Below the pieces are notes generated by a model. That model was not told the DNA's origin. It searched no databases and saw nothing but the letters and a program-made list of their open reading frames with translations. A DNA stretch of 64,000 bases from positions 62,001-126,000 of the forward strand of contig CAMPDV010000130.1 in NCBI GenBank assembly GCA_946699065.1, read 5' to 3'. The DNA comes from Loxodes magnus (Eukaryota > Ciliophora > Karyorelictea > Loxodida > Loxodidae). Position numbers and translations under genes: made by a program. Below, in pieces: positions 62,018 through 64,000 of this stretch. The stretch's first letter is position 1; the number at the start of each line of letters is the position of its first letter.

Positions 62018-62468
62018 ATAGAATATTCAAAGAAAGATATTGCGACTAAAATTAAAAGAGCTTAAAATAGAAAAGGAAATTAGCATTTTGTGATTTATGA
62101 GTTGGAACTAAAATTTGCTTAGAAGTAAATAAGAAAAGAATCAGAGACTTTGATATTATTTAATAAAAATGGAATATTCTTCGCTTGAAAATGATAAAAT
62201 TAGATTTTATAAGAATAAATATAAGGAAGTTAATAATTTCTTTTATTTATCAATTATAAGCTATTTGAATTTATTTTATAACTTTTTTAATCTACCACTA
62301 TTTAAAAACAACTAGTAGTAAATAGATGATTTGAGTTTCTTAGATATTAGCTAAAATTATTATAAATTAGTGAAATTAAATAATAGTAGTTATTAATTTT
62401 ATTAATATAGCTTTCTATTTAAATGTTAATTTAGACTTATATTCCTTATTTATATCCTTAACTATAAT
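62018..62468. other. AT-rich divergent spacer
   Basis: Upstream region of the coiled-coil gene (minus) and the second Pmp-type gene (plus). No motif recognised; just before the ATG, ACTATAATATGAAATTA is shared with the upstream side of the paralogue at 23448. Confidence 0.4.
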
Positions 62469-64000
62469 ATGAAATTACCCAACTTAATTTTATAGTTAAG
62501 TTTATTTCAAATCCTTATTCAAAGCTTTTCAAATCAACTCATTCATTTCTATGTCACCACACCTGAAATTTCAAACCATCTAGGATTAACTCATCCAAAC
62601 GGATAAATAATTAACCCTTTTACTTCGTTATCTCGAACTCTGTACAATTTACCTGAAGGATCAGAAGCTTAAATTTGAATATCTCCACATAATCACACTC
62701 TAGAATGCCTAGACAGTTGTGATGAATGTGATGCTTGTTAGATTTTAAGAGCGAGTGATTTAAATAAAAATCCAATGAAAATTAAAATTTAAACTTTCGA
62801 TTGCTAAAATAATGAGTAGTATAGAGCAATGTGCTTAAACTCATAAGGCTAAGCCTTTTTACTTATAAAGAATCCTAACTTACATCTAAGTTTAAATGGA
62901 GACTCTCTTATGTTAAAGCACCTAACTATTAGCGGACATAGCTTGTACAAAGAATGTGATTAAAAATAATGCGCCTCTAATATATTCATTAAAGCTGAAA
63001 GGTCTTTTCTAGAATTTTATGAAGTAACTATTCAAGACTTTATTTTGGATTCTTCAAATTATATATCAATTACCTCTGGAGTAGCTAGATTTACTAATTT
63101 TACTATGCTAAATATTTTCACTTCCTCAAGTGCTATAAATACGAAAGATGCTACTATTGATATTATAAACTCCTATTTTATTGGAAATTAAGGAACTGTT
63201 TTTTACAGTATGCAGAGCATTTTATATGTGACCTAATCTCAATTTCTTTATAACTAAGCATTTCAAGGAAGCTGCATAAATTGCGATCAGTCAAGTTTGA
63301 TTGTTTCAAATTCCAGCTTTATATCCAACCATGCAGACGATAGAGGTGGTGCATTTTATGTAATTAACTCAAATTCCCATTTTAAAGATTCCATCTTTAT
63401 TAACAATTCTGCTTTAACTTGAGGAGGAGTTTTAGAGTCTATAGGATATTCAAATTATACAATTCAAAGTTGCTCTTTTATAAAAAATAAAGGTAATTCG
63501 GGTGGAGCATTTGGCTTAGTTATCGATACAGTTTTTTTAATTGATAATTGTATTTTCTAAGAAAACGAAGGATAATATGTAAGTTCAATCTCCTTTTATG
63601 GAGTAACTATCTATTAAATTTCAAACTCCATTTTCATTTCTAACAGAGTATATACGAGTGGAGGGGTAATCTGATTTGAATGAAGTACTGTAAACAATTT
63701 ATCAAACTTAACATTTATCCAAAATTCTGGATAATGAAAGGGAGGAGCTCTTTACATATCATCTTAAACTTTTATAGGCTCAATAGAAGAATCAATATTT
63801 TTGGAAAATAATGCTGAAAATGGAGGAGCAGTGAACATACAAGATAAGTCAATTGTTTATTCACTAAAAAATTGCTACTTTAGTAATAATAACTCTACAG
63901 CTGGAGGAGCTATACGATTATATGATTAAGCGATGAACTCAGTTGATGATAAAATGATAATTAAAAATTGTACTTTTATTAATAATCAAGCTGCTAACGG
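62469..64000 (+). CDS. Pmp-repeat surface protein, copy 2 (runs off the window)
   Basis: ATG 62469 (signal peptide MKLPNLILQLSLFQILIQS) and one uninterrupted frame to the window end, 510 codons. The N-terminal domain (ISNHLGLTHPNGQIINPFTS, LYNLPEGSEAQIW) is followed by Pmp-type repeats: NSALTWGGVLESIG, NKGNSGGAFGLVID, NNAENGGAVNIQDK, NNNSTAGGAIRLYD, NCTFINNQAANG. It is closely similar to the minus-strand copy 1 and intact where that copy has indels. Five TGA are read as Trp (AQIW, ALTWGG, VIWFEWS, GQWKGG); several are conserved as TGA in copy 1. By analogy with copy 1 the missing part should contain more repeats, a Cys-rich segment and the multi-TM region. Confidence 0.85.

Noticed and set aside
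1-64000. tRNA genes, telomeric repeats, or a bacterial origin of the DNA
   Set aside because: No cloverleaf with a recognisable T-loop was seen, no G4T2 or similar telomeric repeat runs, and protein families and code are ciliate-like. A tRNA could still be missed by eye.

Overview
The window is nuclear DNA of a ciliate, most likely a karyorelictean (Loxodes-like) or another heterotrich-side ciliate in which all three stop codons are reassigned. The DNA is very AT-rich. With the standard code almost nothing is open beyond 60-100 codons. If TAA and TAG are read as Gln and TGA as Trp, recognisable proteins appear: an R2R3-Myb, a RING/coiled-coil/kelch protein, CCHC zinc-knuckle Gag proteins, a LINE endonuclease, and two polymorphic-membrane-protein (Pmp)-type surface proteins. 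TGA is also the codon at which most of these reading frames end, so it appears to mean both Trp and stop. That matches the published karyorelict code (NCBI table 27; Condylostoma table 28 is similar). Because every frame is then open, genes here were judged by protein motifs, by stretches free of TGA, by composition and by paralogue comparison. Several genes change frame once or more. Short introns, indels, decay or sequence errors cannot be told apart without RNA data.

Layout. 1-2.3 kb: AT-rich DNA and a 307-aa membrane protein. 2.6-4.6 kb: two Gag-only retroelements lying tail to tail. 4.85-9.3 kb: host-like genes (RING-kelch, a coiled-coil protein, a small Cys-rich protein). 9.4-14.2 kb: retroelement pieces around a 10.6-11.8 kb gene. 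15-17.2 kb: a membrane protein. 17.7-23.4 kb: a giant Pmp-repeat surface protein (minus strand). 24.2-26.3 kb: a 673-aa membrane protein. 26.4-26.7 kb: a degenerate large-subunit rRNA fragment. 26.7-37 kb: the most AT-rich stretch, with a clear Myb gene and one weaker gene. 37.2-41.2 kb: a second cluster of Gag-only elements and their 3' ends. 41.7-61.0 kb: a tandem array of 25 complete 758-bp units plus a partial one. 61.4-62.0 kb: a coiled-coil gene. 62.5 kb to the end: the start of a second Pmp-type gene, paralogous and inverted relative to the first.

The most striking object is the array. On the minus strand each unit encodes the same 84-residue protein with an ATG start, a clear signal peptide, dibasic sites and a TGA end. 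So it is a 25-fold tandem gene array for a small secreted protein, not just a satellite, and it is almost perfectly homogenised. It is flanked at a distance by the inverted Pmp paralogues and directly by small genes and retroelement debris. I do not recognise the secreted protein. A pheromone-like or other processed secreted peptide is an inference only.

The mobile elements form a second system: copies encode a short Gag-like protein with a shared N-terminus (Met, then Gly-Phe repeats) and a CCHC zinc knuckle, no visible reverse transcriptase, and a shared 3' stem-loop followed by a (TTTA)n tail. They look like non-autonomous, Gag-only LINE relatives mobilised by something like the endonuclease-bearing LINE whose remnant lies at 9.4 kb.
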